Below are positions 36,389 through 44,272 of a stretch of 64,000 bases of DNA, piece after piece. The notes beneath the pieces were generated by a model. That model saw only the letters and a program-made list of their open reading frames with translations, had not been told where the DNA came from and ran no database searches. The stretch's first letter is position 1. Every line of letters starts with the position of its first letter. The position numbers and the translations under genes were made by a program. The stretch comes from Rhodosalinus halophilus (GTDB lineage: Bacteria > Pseudomonadota > Alphaproteobacteria > Rhodobacterales > Rhodobacteraceae): assembly GCF_003298775.1 (NCBI RefSeq), contig NZ_QNTQ01000011.1, positions 62,001 to 126,000 of the forward strand. The letters run 5' to 3'.

Positions 36389-37353
36389 CAGCCCGGCGAG
36401 TCGGCGTCGTAGGCGTCGATGATCGCGGCGACGAGGGGGTGGCGGACCACGTCCCTGGCGGAGAAGTAGTTGAAGGAAATCGAGGGAATGCCGCGCAGGA
36501 TACGCTCCGCGTCGGCCAGCCCCGAGGTGATGCCGCGCGGCAGGTCCACCTGGCTGCGGTCGCCGGTGACGACCATGCGCGATCCCTCGCCCAGCCGGGT
36601 GAGGAACATCTTCATCTGCATCGAGGTGGCGTTCTGCGCCTCGTCCAGCACCACGAAGGCGTTGGACAGCGTCCGCCCCCGCATGAAGGCGAGCGGCGCG
36701 ATCTCGATTGTCTTCTCCTCCATCAGTCGCGCCGCCTGCTTGCCGGGCAGGAAGTCGTTCAGCGCGTCGTAGAGCGGCTGCATGTAGGGATCGACCTTCT
36801 CGCGCATGTCGCCGGGCAGGAAGCCCAGACGCTCCCCCGCCTCGACCGCAGGGCGCGAGAGGATGATCCGGTCCACCTTGCCGGCCAGATACATCGACAC
36901 GCCGACGGCGACGGCGAGATAGGTCTTGCCGGTGCCCGCCGGACCGATGCCGAAGGCGAGCTCATGCGTGAAGAGCGCGGCGACATAGGCGCGCTGCGCG
37001 TCGGTACGCGGCTCGACCAGCTTCTTGCGCGTCTTGATCTCGACCGGACCCGCGCCGAACATCTCGAGCTGGTCGCCCGGCGCCTGGCCGAGCCGCAACT
37101 CGCGGTCGATGTCGGCACGCTCGACGCTGCGGCCCTGCTCGAGCCGGCGGTAGAGCGATTCGAGCACCTCGACGGCCTCCTGCCGGGCCGCGTCCTCTCC
37201 GATCACGGCGAGCTGGTTGCCCCTGCGCATGATCTGGACGTGAAGCTTGGCCTCTATCTCCGCGAGATGCCTGTCATGTTCGCCGCAAAGGTCGATCAGC
37301 AGCCGGTTGTCGGGGAATTCGACGAGCGCCTCGGTCAGGGTGCCTGTGCTCAC
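36388..37353 (-). CDS. ybeZ: PhoH-like ATPase (YbeZ)
   Basis: A 321-residue P-loop ATPase with Walker A GPAGTGKT, Walker B VVLDEAQN and the downstream VVTGDRSQVDLPRG. A KH-like N-terminal segment (about 10-70, HLAEIEAKLHVQIMRRGNQL) suggests RNA binding. Its partner is YbeY, encoded immediately after it. It is preceded by a strong terminator, so it probably has its own promoter in 37354-37431. Confidence 0.95.
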   Translation of the reverse strand: MSTGTLTEALVEFPDNRLLIDLCGEHDRHLAEIEAKLHVQIMRRGNQLAVIGEDAARQEAVEVLESLYRRLEQGRSVERADIDRELRLGQAPGDQLEMFGAGPVEIKTRKKLVEPRTDAQRAYVAALFTHELAFGIGPAGTGKTYLAVAVGVSMYLAGKVDRIILSRPAVEAGERLGFLPGDMREKVDPYMQPLYDALNDFLPGKQAARLMEEKTIEIAPLAFMRGRTLSNAFVVLDEAQNATSMQMKMFLTRLGEGSRMVVTGDRSQVDLPRGITSGLADAERILRGIPSISFNYFSARDVVRHPLVAAIIDAYDADSPG

Positions 37354-37431
37354 GCATGTCTCCTAGGGCGGGGCTTCGGCGACAGGGTGCCAAGCGCTTC
37401 GCGACATTGCAACTCGACAGGCCGCACTGCC

Positions 37432-37462
37432 GCGGCCGCCCGGAAGCTTCCCGGGCGGCCGC
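37432..37462 (-). terminator. Terminator after the ompA/lipoprotein pair
   Basis: A 12-bp perfect stem (GCGGCCGCCCGG/CCGGGCGGCCGC) has a 7-nt loop and lies 24 bases past the lipoprotein stop. It separates that unit from phoH. No clear T-run. Confidence 0.65.
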
Positions 37463-37486
37463 GCGCAATTTCGTCGCACCTGCCGC

Positions 37487-37783
37487 TCAGAGCAGGTCCG
37501 GGATCGACGAGCCTTCCTTGTAGGGGCCTGTCGCGACGTTGGGTGGCGCGACGCCGGAGCAGACCGGCTTGCCGTAGCGGTCGAGCCGACGGACCATGTA
37601 GCCCTCGACCCCGTCGTCGGCGATCCAGGTGTCGCAGCCGGTGGGATCGACCCAGATGCCCCATTCGAGCTCGGAGAGATTCTTGGCGTCGATGCCGCGG
37701 TCGCGCGACTTGTCGGGCCCCACGGAGCAGGCGGCGAGGCTGGCCGCGGCGGCGGCCAGGACGGCGAGTTTGATCGTCTTCAT
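37487..37783 (-). CDS. Small lipoprotein sharing a module with the adjacent OmpA protein
   Basis: A 98-residue protein with a signal peptide and lipobox (SLAAC, Cys at about 19). The mature part contains DPTGCDTWIADDGVEGYMV...GKPVC, which repeats a segment of the preceding OmpA-family protein (PDGCEVWVMDDGAEGYAV...GTPVC). It is likely a periplasm-facing outer-membrane lipoprotein. The gene starts 11 bases after the OmpA gene's stop. Confidence 0.75.
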   Translation of the reverse strand: MKTIKLAVLAAAAASLAACSVGPDKSRDRGIDAKNLSELEWGIWVDPTGCDTWIADDGVEGYMVRRLDRYGKPVCSGVAPPNVATGPYKEGSSIPDLL

Positions 37784-37794
37784 GGCGGCCCCCC

Positions 37795-38421
37795 TCAACG
37801 CACGCACAGGATTTCGACGCGGCGGTTCTGCGCCATGCCCTCGGCGGTGGCGTTGGTCGCCCGCGGCTGGCGTTCGCCGTAGCCGCGCACGTCGATCACC
37901 CGCGCGCCGGAGTCGAGCGCCACGGCCGCAACGGAATTCGCCCGGCGATACGAGAGGCGCATGTTGTACTCGTCCGAGGCGCGCGCGTCCGTGTGGCCGA
38001 CGATGATGTAGCCGAAGGCCGTCGCCTCCTGGAAGAACTCGCGCAGCCGCTGCTTGCCGGCGTGGCTGATGTGCCAGCTGTCGGTGGCGAAGAACTGATC
38101 GGTGTTCATCACGCCACAGACGTTGATTTCGCGGCACACGGGCGTGCCGTCCCGGCGCACGTGCTCCACCGCGTACCCCTCGGCGCCGTCGTCCATCACC
38201 CAGACCTCGCAGCCATCGGGCGTGATCGAGATGCCCGGGCGGTACCGCTCGCCCCGCACGACGCGCTGGTTCTGCGCCGCGATCACCGGCGTGCCGCCCA
38301 GCGCCTGCGCGCGCTCCGGCTGATCCGCCTGCGCCCCCCCGGCTGCGACGATGACGCTGGCAAGCGTCAGCGCCGCTCCGGCGGCAGCGGCGCGCAGGGC
38401 CCCTGCTAATGCTTTCGCCAC
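37795..38421 (-). CDS. OmpA-family peptidoglycan-binding protein
   Basis: A 208-residue exported protein. The signal peptide runs to about residue 33 (AQADQ). A Cys-containing module at about 70-105 (GCEVWVMDDGAEGYAVEHV) is followed by an OmpA C-terminal domain (about 110-208) with GHTDARASDEYNMRLSYRRA and GYGERQPRATNATAEGMAQN. It contacts peptidoglycan. GTG at 38421 is chosen because it begins the signal peptide and no ATG gives one. A paired lipoprotein gene follows. The 251 bases upstream, to the miaB stop, contain no gene and presumably its promoter. Confidence 0.8.
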   Translation of the reverse strand: MAKALAGALRAAAAGAALTLASVIVAAGGAQADQPERAQALGGTPVIAAQNQRVVRGERYRPGISITPDGCEVWVMDDGAEGYAVEHVRRDGTPVCREINVCGVMNTDQFFATDSWHISHAGKQRLREFFQEATAFGYIIVGHTDARASDEYNMRLSYRRANSVAAVALDSGARVIDVRGYGERQPRATNATAEGMAQNRRVEILCVR

Positions 38422-38672
38422 GGCTTCTGTCCCTTTCGTTTCTATTTCCCCCACGCGCGGGCTCGGGACCACGACAGGGCGCTGCCCCAAACCCACTATA
38501 ATCAAGAGATTAACAAAGCCGCGCGGCCTGTGAAGCGAAAACCGCCGCACAAGATGCGCCGGCCACGCCGCCCGGCCCCGGGAAACGCATCGTCGCCCGT
38601 TTGGAAACGGTCATGTGGATCGTCCGGGAAACGGCAGAGACTCAGCGGCTTCCCAGTCGGTGTGAATGTGGA

Positions 38673-40001
38673 TCACGCCTCCACAAGCTCGCCGGAGAGC
38701 GAATTCGGATGGCTCTCGGTAATGCGGACCCGCGCGATATCGCCCACCGAGATCGCAGGATCGGTGACGTGCACGGCATGCAGATACTCGGATTTGCCGG
38801 CCATCTGACCCGCGAATCTGCCCGGCTTCTCGAAGAGCACCGAGACCTCGCGCCCCACCATCGCCTCCTGCACCGCGCGCTGCTGGCGCGCGAGCAGCGC
38901 CTGAAGCCGCTCGAGCCGCGCCTGCGCCACCTCCGGGTCCACCTGTGCGCGCTCCGCGGCGGGCGTGCCCGGCCGCGGCGAATACTTGAACGAGAAGGCG
39001 TAGCCGTAGCGCACCTCCTCGATCAGTTCGAGCGTCGCCTGGAAATCCGCCTCCGTCTCCTCCGGGAAGCCCACGATGAAATCGCCCGAGATCAGGATGT
39101 CGGGCCGGGCGGCGCGGATGCGTTCGATCAGGCGGATGTAGCTCTCGGCGGTGTGCTTGCGGTTCATCCGCTTCAGGATGCGGTCGCTGCCCGCCTGCAC
39201 GGGCAGGTGCAGATAAGGCATCAGCTTGTCACAGTCGCCGTGCGCCGCGATCAGGTCGTCGTCCATGTCGTTGGGATGCGACGTGGTGTAGCGGATCCGC
39301 TCGAGCCCCTCGACCTCCGCCAGCGCGCGCACGAGCCAAGCGAGCGACCATTCGCGCCCGTCCGGCCCCTCGCCATGGTAGGCGTTGACGTTCTGGCCCA
39401 GAAGCGTGACCTCGCGCACGCCGCGCGCCACGAGATCGCGCGCCTCGGCGAGCACGCGCGCGGCCGGGCGGCTGACCTCCGCGCCGCGGGTGTAGGGCAC
39501 CACGCAGAAGGCGCAGAACTTGTCGCAGCCCTCCTGCACGGTGAGAAAAGCCGTCGGCCCGCGCGTCGCCTTCGGCCGCTGCGGCAGGTGGTCGAACTTG
39601 TCCTCGGCCGGGAACTCCGTCTCGACGGCGCGGCCGCCCTCGCGCAGCTTCGCCTCGAGCGCGGGCAGGCGGTGATAGCTCTGCGGCCCGATCACCAGAT
39701 CGACCATCGGCTGCCGGCGCATCATCTCCTCGCCCTCGGCCTGCGCGACGCAGCCCGCCACCCCGATCTTCAGGTCGGGCCGGGCGGCCTTGAGCGGCTT
39801 GAAGCGGCCGAGCTCGGAATAGACCTTCTCCGCGGCCTTCTCGCGGATGTGGCAGGTGTTGAGCAGGATCATGTCCGCGTCGTCCGGGCTGTCGGTCGGG
39901 ACGTAGCCCGCCGGCGCGAGCGCCTCGGCCATGCGCTCGCTGTCGTAGACGTTCATCTGACAGCCATAGGTGCGGACGTAGAGTTTGCGCGGCTCGGTCA
40001 T
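38673..40001 (-). CDS. miaB: tRNA-2-methylthio-N6-dimethylallyladenosine synthase
   Basis: A 442-residue radical-SAM methylthiotransferase modifying A37. The N-terminal domain has three Cys for an auxiliary [4Fe-4S] ([23 protein letters not shown]). The radical-SAM motif is [10 protein letters not shown]-terminal TRAM domain covers about 375-440. It is a regular full-length copy. Confidence 0.96.
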   Translation of the reverse strand: MTEPRKLYVRTYGCQMNVYDSERMAEALAPAGYVPTDSPDDADMILLNTCHIREKAAEKVYSELGRFKPLKAARPDLKIGVAGCVAQAEGEEMMRRQPMVDLVIGPQSYHRLPALEAKLREGGRAVETEFPAEDKFDHLPQRPKATRGPTAFLTVQEGCDKFCAFCVVPYTRGAEVSRPAARVLAEARDLVARGVREVTLLGQNVNAYHGEGPDGREWSLAWLVRALAEVEGLERIRYTTSHPNDMDDDLIAAHGDCDKLMPYLHLPVQAGSDRILKRMNRKHTAESYIRLIERIRAARPDILISGDFIVGFPEETEADFQATLELIEEVRYGYAFSFKYSPRPGTPAAERAQVDPEVAQARLERLQALLARQQRAVQEAMVGREVSVLFEKPGRFAGQMAGKSEYLHAVHVTDPAISVGDIARVRITESHPNSLSGELVEA

Positions 40002-40103
40002 CTGGGAGGCTCCTCATCGGCCCGCGCGTCTCTAGCGCGAAACCCCGCGCTCTTGCAATGTGGCGCCGCTTTGCGGAGCGTGAGTCGGGGACAGGGACAG
40101 AAG

Positions 40104-40973
40104 ATGCGATACGACAGTCTCGACGACTTTCTCGCCCGGGGGCAGGACGCGCTGACGCGCGGGCCGGTGGCCGTCGTCGTGGTCGAGGACGCGGCCGAGA
40201 TCGACACCACCCTGCGCCATCACCAGCAACTCGGCTTCAGGGCGCTGCTCGCGCTGATGCCCGACGACTTCGCGCTGGCGCCCGATCTGCTGGACGCGGT
40301 GCACCGCATCCGCTTCGACCCCTACGCCGAGGGCGCGCTGCAGGCGGCCGTCGCCCGGCTGAACGATGCGGCGCCGGGCATCTGGTTCTACTACTGCTAC
40401 AACGCCGAATACCTCTTCTACCCTTTCTGCGAGACGCGCACCATCGGCGAGATGCTGGCCTTCCATGCCGAAGAGCGGCGCGACGCGATGCTCACCTACG
40501 TCATCGACCTCTACGCCCCCGATCTGGAGCGCGCGCCCGACGCCGTCTCGCTCGACCACGCCATGCTGGACCGCTCGGGATACTACGCGCTCGCCCGGCT
40601 CGACCCGGACAACCACAACCACCCGAAGGAACGGCAGCTCGACTTCTTCGGCGGGCTGCGCTGGCGCTTCGAGGAGCATGTGCCGCCGGAGCGCCGCAAG
40701 ATCGACCGCATCTCGATCTTCCGGGCGAAGCCGGGGCTGCGGCTGCGCACGGATCACACATTCTCGGACGAGGAATACAACACCTACGCCTGCCCCTGGC
40801 ACAACAACCTCACGGCCGCAGTCGCCTCGTTCCGCACGGCCAAGGCGCTGCGCGCCAACCCCGGTTCGCGCTACGACATCACGAGCTTCCGCTGGCGCAA
40901 CTCCGTGCCCTTCGAGTGGCACTCGCGCCAGTTGCTGGACCTCGGGCTGATGGAGCCGGGGCAGTGGTTCTGA
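40104..40973 (+). CDS. Glycosyltransferase-family-2-like protein
   Basis: A 289-residue protein. The N-terminal part (VAVVVVEDAAEIDTTLRHH, LGFRALLALMPDDF) fits a GT-A Rossmann-like start. The middle has WFYYCYNAEYLFYPFCETR, where a DxD-like position reads NAE, then RTIGEMLAFHAEERRDAML. The C-terminus has WHNNLTAAVASFRTAKAL. Rhodobacterales genomes carry many such proteins, annotated as family 2 transferases; the donor and acceptor are unknown and the altered DxD leaves activity in doubt. Confidence 0.6.
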   Translation: MRYDSLDDFLARGQDALTRGPVAVVVVEDAAEIDTTLRHHQQLGFRALLALMPDDFALAPDLLDAVHRIRFDPYAEGALQAAVARLNDAAPGIWFYYCYNAEYLFYPFCETRTIGEMLAFHAEERRDAMLTYVIDLYAPDLERAPDAVSLDHAMLDRSGYYALARLDPDNHNHPKERQLDFFGGLRWRFEEHVPPERRKIDRISIFRAKPGLRLRTDHTFSDEEYNTYACPWHNNLTAAVASFRTAKALRANPGSRYDITSFRWRNSVPFEWHSRQLLDLGLMEPGQWF

Positions 40974-40999
40974 CCGAAGCGCGCGGAGGCACCGCCGCA

Positions 41000-41066
41000 T
41001 GGGTATTTGCTGACCATTGAAAGGCGCGAAACGCGCGCACCTCTTTCAATGGTTCTCAAATACCCA
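41000..41066. repeat. Long nested inverted repeat between convergent genes
   Basis: TGGGTATTTG (41000-41009) pairs with CAAATACCCA (41057-41066), CCATTGAAAG (41014-41023) with CTTTCAATGG (41043-41052), and GCGCG with CGCGC inside. Each arm is about 24 nt and resembles the GGTATTT...AAG extragenic repeat seen elsewhere, so this looks like two head-to-head copies. It probably also works as a bidirectional terminator for the glycosyltransferase-like gene and fabI. Confidence 0.75.
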
Positions 41067-41097
41067 AACCCGGCCTCGGGGGCCGGCGCGCGGCCTG

Positions 41098-41889
41098 TCA
41101 GAGGTTCTCGAGCTGCGGCATGCCGAGGACGTGAAAGCCGCCGTCCACGTGCACGATCTCTCCGGTCGTGAAGGCGCCTGCGTCGGAAACGAGCCAGACG
41201 GCCGTGCCGCCCACCGCCTCCAGCGTCGCGTTCGACCGCATCGGCGCGTTCGTCGCGGTGTGCTTGTAGGTCCGCCGCGCGCCGCCGATGGCCGCCCCTG
41301 CGAGGGTCTTCATCGGGCCGGGCGAGATCGCGTTGACGCGGATGCCTTCGGGGCCGAGGTCGTTGGCGAGATAGCGCGTCGCCGCCTCGAGGGCGGCCTT
41401 GGCCACGCCCATCACGTTGTAGCTGGGCACCACCTTGTTCGAGCCCTGATAGGTCAGGGTGATGAGCGCGCCCCCGTTGTCCTTCATCAGCGGCTGGGCG
41501 CGGCGGGCCACGTCGATGAAGGAATAGGCCGAGATGTCGAGCGAATGCTTGAAGTTGTCGCGGGTGGTGTTGATGAAGCGACCGGTCAGTTCCGACTTGT
41601 CGGAATAGGCGATGGCGTGCACGAGGAAGTCGATCGTCGGCCAGCGCGCCGCCAGCGCCTCGAAGGCCGCGTCCATCGCCGCGTCGTCGGTCACGTCGCA
41701 GTCGAGCAGGATGTCCGAGCCGACCGAGGCCGCCAGCGGCTCGACCCGCTTGCCGAAGGCCTCGCCCTGATAGGTGAAGGCGAGCTCGGCCCCGGCGGCG
41801 TGCATGGCCCGTGCGATGCCCCAGGCAATCGAGCGGTCGTTGGCGACGCCCATGATCAGACCGCGTTTGCCTGCAAGCTGTTCCGCCAT
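41098..41889 (-). CDS. fabI: Enoyl-[acyl-carrier-protein] reductase, FabI type
   Basis: A 263-residue SDR-like enzyme reducing enoyl-ACP with NADH. It has the divergent cofactor loop GLIMGVANDRSIAWGIA, LVHAIAYSDKSELTG, and the FabI catalytic spacing with Tyr and Lys in YNVMGVAKAALE. NAISPGPMKTLAGAAI binds substrate. It lies last in fabA-fabB-fabI, 9 bases from fabB. Confidence 0.96.
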   Translation of the reverse strand: MAEQLAGKRGLIMGVANDRSIAWGIARAMHAAGAELAFTYQGEAFGKRVEPLAASVGSDILLDCDVTDDAAMDAAFEALAARWPTIDFLVHAIAYSDKSELTGRFINTTRDNFKHSLDISAYSFIDVARRAQPLMKDNGGALITLTYQGSNKVVPSYNVMGVAKAALEAATRYLANDLGPEGIRVNAISPGPMKTLAGAAIGGARRTYKHTATNAPMRSNATLEAVGGTAVWLVSDAGAFTTGEIVHVDGGFHVLGMPQLENL

Positions 41890-41898
41890 CGCCCGCCC

Positions 41899-43128
41899 CT
41901 ACCCGTGATACTTGCTCAGCAGCATCGACCCGTTGGTGCCGCCGAAACCGAAGCTGTTGGTCATCACCGTGTCCAGTCCCGCGTCGTCGACCCGCACGGT
42001 CGCGATCTCACCCGGCCGGATGCCGGGATCGAGCGTCTCGACGTTGATCGAGGGGGTGATGAAATCATGCTCGAGCATCAGCAGGCAGTAGATCGCCTCC
42101 TGCGCCCCGGCCGCACCCTGGCTGTGGCCGGTCATCGACTTGGTCGAGCTGATGGGTGGCGTCGCGCCCTCGCCCCAGATGCGACGCACCGACTCGACTT
42201 CGCCGACGTCGCCCACCGGCGTCGATGTGCCATGCGCGTTGATGTAGCCGACCTTGCGATCCTCCGGCAGCGTCTGAAGCGCGAGGCGCATCGCCCGCTC
42301 GCCGCCCTCGCCGGACGGCGCGACCATGTCGTGCCCGTCCGAGGTGGCGCCGTAGCCGGTGACTTCGGCGTAGATCTTCGCACCGCGCGCCTTCGCGCGT
42401 TCCAGATCCTCCAGCACGACGATGCCGCCGCCGCCCGAGATCACGAAGCCGTCGCGATCGGCGTCGAAGGCGCGGCTGGCGCGCTCGGGCCTGTCGTTGA
42501 ACTTGGCGCTCATCGCACCCATCGCGTCGAAGAGGCACGACAGCGTCCAGTCGAGCTCCTCGCCGCCGCCGGCGAACATCACGTCCTGCTTGCCCATCAT
42601 GATCTGTTCGGCGGCGTTGCCGATGCAGTGCAGCGAGGTCGAGCAGGCCGAGGTGATCGAGTAGTTGATCCCCTTGATGTGGAAAGCCGTGGCGAGGTTG
42701 GCGCTGATCGTCGACGACATGCACTTCGGCACGGCGAAGGGGCCGATGCGCTTGGGGCTGCCTTTTTCAAGGACCGTCTGATGCGCAGCCAGCATCGCCG
42801 AGGTGGACGGTCCGCCCGAGCCGGCGACGAGGCCGGTGCGCTCGTTCACGATGTCGGCCTCTTCCAGCCCCGCGTCGGCGATGGCCTGTTGCATCGCGAT
42901 ATGCGCATAGGCCGCCCCCGGCCCCATGAAGCGCAGCGTCCGCTTGTCGACATGCGCGCTCACGTCGAGGTCGATCGCGCCCGCGATCTGGCTGCGAAAG
43001 CCGTGCTCCTTCATCTCCGCGTTGGCGGTGATTCCGGAGCGCCCCTCGCGGAGCGATTGCAGAACCTCGGCGGCGTTGGTCCCGATGGACGAGACGATGC
43101 CGAGCCCGGTGACGACGACACGGCGCAT
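41899..43128 (-). CDS. fabB: Beta-ketoacyl-ACP synthase I
   Basis: A 409-residue condensing enzyme for unsaturated fatty-acid elongation. The nucleophile Cys is in ITSACSTSLHCIGNA, and the two catalytic His are in YINAHGTSTPVGD and SMTGHSQGAAG. GFGGTNGSMLLS closes the C-terminus. Sitting directly after fabA identifies it as FabB rather than FabF. Confidence 0.95.
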   Translation of the reverse strand: MRRVVVTGLGIVSSIGTNAAEVLQSLREGRSGITANAEMKEHGFRSQIAGAIDLDVSAHVDKRTLRFMGPGAAYAHIAMQQAIADAGLEEADIVNERTGLVAGSGGPSTSAMLAAHQTVLEKGSPKRIGPFAVPKCMSSTISANLATAFHIKGINYSITSACSTSLHCIGNAAEQIMMGKQDVMFAGGGEELDWTLSCLFDAMGAMSAKFNDRPERASRAFDADRDGFVISGGGGIVVLEDLERAKARGAKIYAEVTGYGATSDGHDMVAPSGEGGERAMRLALQTLPEDRKVGYINAHGTSTPVGDVGEVESVRRIWGEGATPPISSTKSMTGHSQGAAGAQEAIYCLLMLEHDFITPSINVETLDPGIRPGEIATVRVDDAGLDTVMTNSFGFGGTNGSMLLSKYHG

Positions 43129-43150
43129 GGGCGCACTCCTCTGCGGCGGT

Positions 43151-43693
43151 TCAGACCTCGGCGGTGGCGAGTCCCACCTTCATGTCCCTGACCTCGCAGA
43201 CGGTTTCCCCGTCCGCCTCGACCCGCCCGTTGGCGACGCCCATCTTGAGCCGACGCTCGATCACGCGGGTGAAGTCCACGACGTAGCGCACGAGCCGGCG
43301 GTCCGGGCGCACCATGCCGGTGAGCTTCACCTCGCCCGCGCCCAGCGCGAAGCCCTGCCCCTGCCAGCCGCGCCAGCCGAGATTGAATCCGGTCAGCTGC
43401 CAGAGCCCGTCGAGCATCAGGCAGCCGGGCATGACCGGGTTGCCGGGGAAATGACAGGCGAAGAACCACAGGTCGGGGTGGATGTCGAGCTCGGCTATGA
43501 CATGGCCCTTGCCGTGCGCGCCACCGTCGGCGCTGACATCGGTGATCCGGTCCATCATCAGCATCGGAGGCTCGGGGAGCTGGGCGTTGCCGGGGCCGAA
43601 AAGCTCCCCGCGCGCGCATTGCAGCAGACCCTCCTTGTCGAAGCTGGTGGGATAGTCCGCCATCCGGGCGTGCTCCTCGATGCTGGTCTGCAT
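43151..43693 (-). CDS. fabA: 3-hydroxydecanoyl-ACP dehydratase/isomerase
   Basis: A 180-residue hotdog-fold enzyme that introduces the double bond of anaerobic-type unsaturated fatty acids. The active His is in [20 protein letters not shown], where the catalytic acid Asp is also seen. [20 protein letters not shown] is the typical N-terminal region. ATG at 43693 has AGGGGAAA upstream; ATG at 43663 ([12 protein letters not shown]) with GAGGAG upstream is an equally good start. It diverges from irr. Confidence 0.94.
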   Translation of the reverse strand: MQTSIEEHARMADYPTSFDKEGLLQCARGELFGPGNAQLPEPPMLMMDRITDVSADGGAHGKGHVIAELDIHPDLWFFACHFPGNPVMPGCLMLDGLWQLTGFNLGWRGWQGQGFALGAGEVKLTGMVRPDRRLVRYVVDFTRVIERRLKMGVANGRVEADGETVCEVRDMKVGLATAEV

Positions 43694-43837
43694 GGCTGGT
43701 TTCCCCTATCACCGGCCCGAAGGGTCCTGCAAGTGCGTGCGGCATGGCGCGAAGGCCATAAAAGAACGGCGTTTTCCGTTGAAACATGCCGCCTTCGCGC
43801 TCTATATTGCGTCAGTGTGGACGAAAGGCGAGGCCAT

Positions 43838-44254
43838 ATGACACCCGAGGCGACGAACCGCGGGGCGGAATGGTTGTCCGGCGCCGGGCTGCGCCCGACG
43901 CGGCAGCGGTTGACGCTGGCGGCACTGCTTGTCGGTGACGGCCGCAACAGGCATGTCACGGCCGAAAGCCTTTTCGCCGCTGTTCAGGACAGCGGCGAAA
44001 AGGTGTCGCTGGCGACCGTCTACAACACGCTGCGCGCCTTCTGCGACGCGGGACTGATGAAGGAGATCACCGTGGACGGGTCGAAGAGCTACTTCGACAC
44101 CAACACGCATGATCACCCGCATTTCTTTTGGGAAGACGACGGCCGCCTCTCGGATGCCCCGCACGACGAGCTCGAGATCACCCGCCTTCCGTCGGCGCCC
44201 GAGGGTGCCGAAATCTCGAAGGTCGATGTCGTGATCCGGCTGCGCCGCCGCTGA
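43838..44254 (+). CDS. irr: Iron response regulator Irr (Fur family)
   Basis: A 138-residue Fur-superfamily regulator: wHTH (LRPTRQRLTLAALL, SLATVYNTLRAFCDAGLM) and a short dimerisation domain with HDHPHFFWEDDG, the His-rich patch found in Irr. It lacks the CxxC zinc motifs of classical Fur. In Alphaproteobacteria Irr regulates heme and iron genes according to heme status. Divergent from fabA across 144 bases; no clear Irr box was seen there. Confidence 0.88.
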   Translation: MTPEATNRGAEWLSGAGLRPTRQRLTLAALLVGDGRNRHVTAESLFAAVQDSGEKVSLATVYNTLRAFCDAGLMKEITVDGSKSYFDTNTHDHPHFFWEDDGRLSDAPHDELEITRLPSAPEGAEISKVDVVIRLRRR

Positions 44255-44272
44255 TCGCCTCCGGGCCGGGCG

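Noticed and set aside
43694-43837. An Irr box (ICE) in the fabA-irr intergenic region
   Set aside because: No TTTAGAA-N3-TTCTAAA-like element was found; only AT-rich promoter-like sequence is visible.
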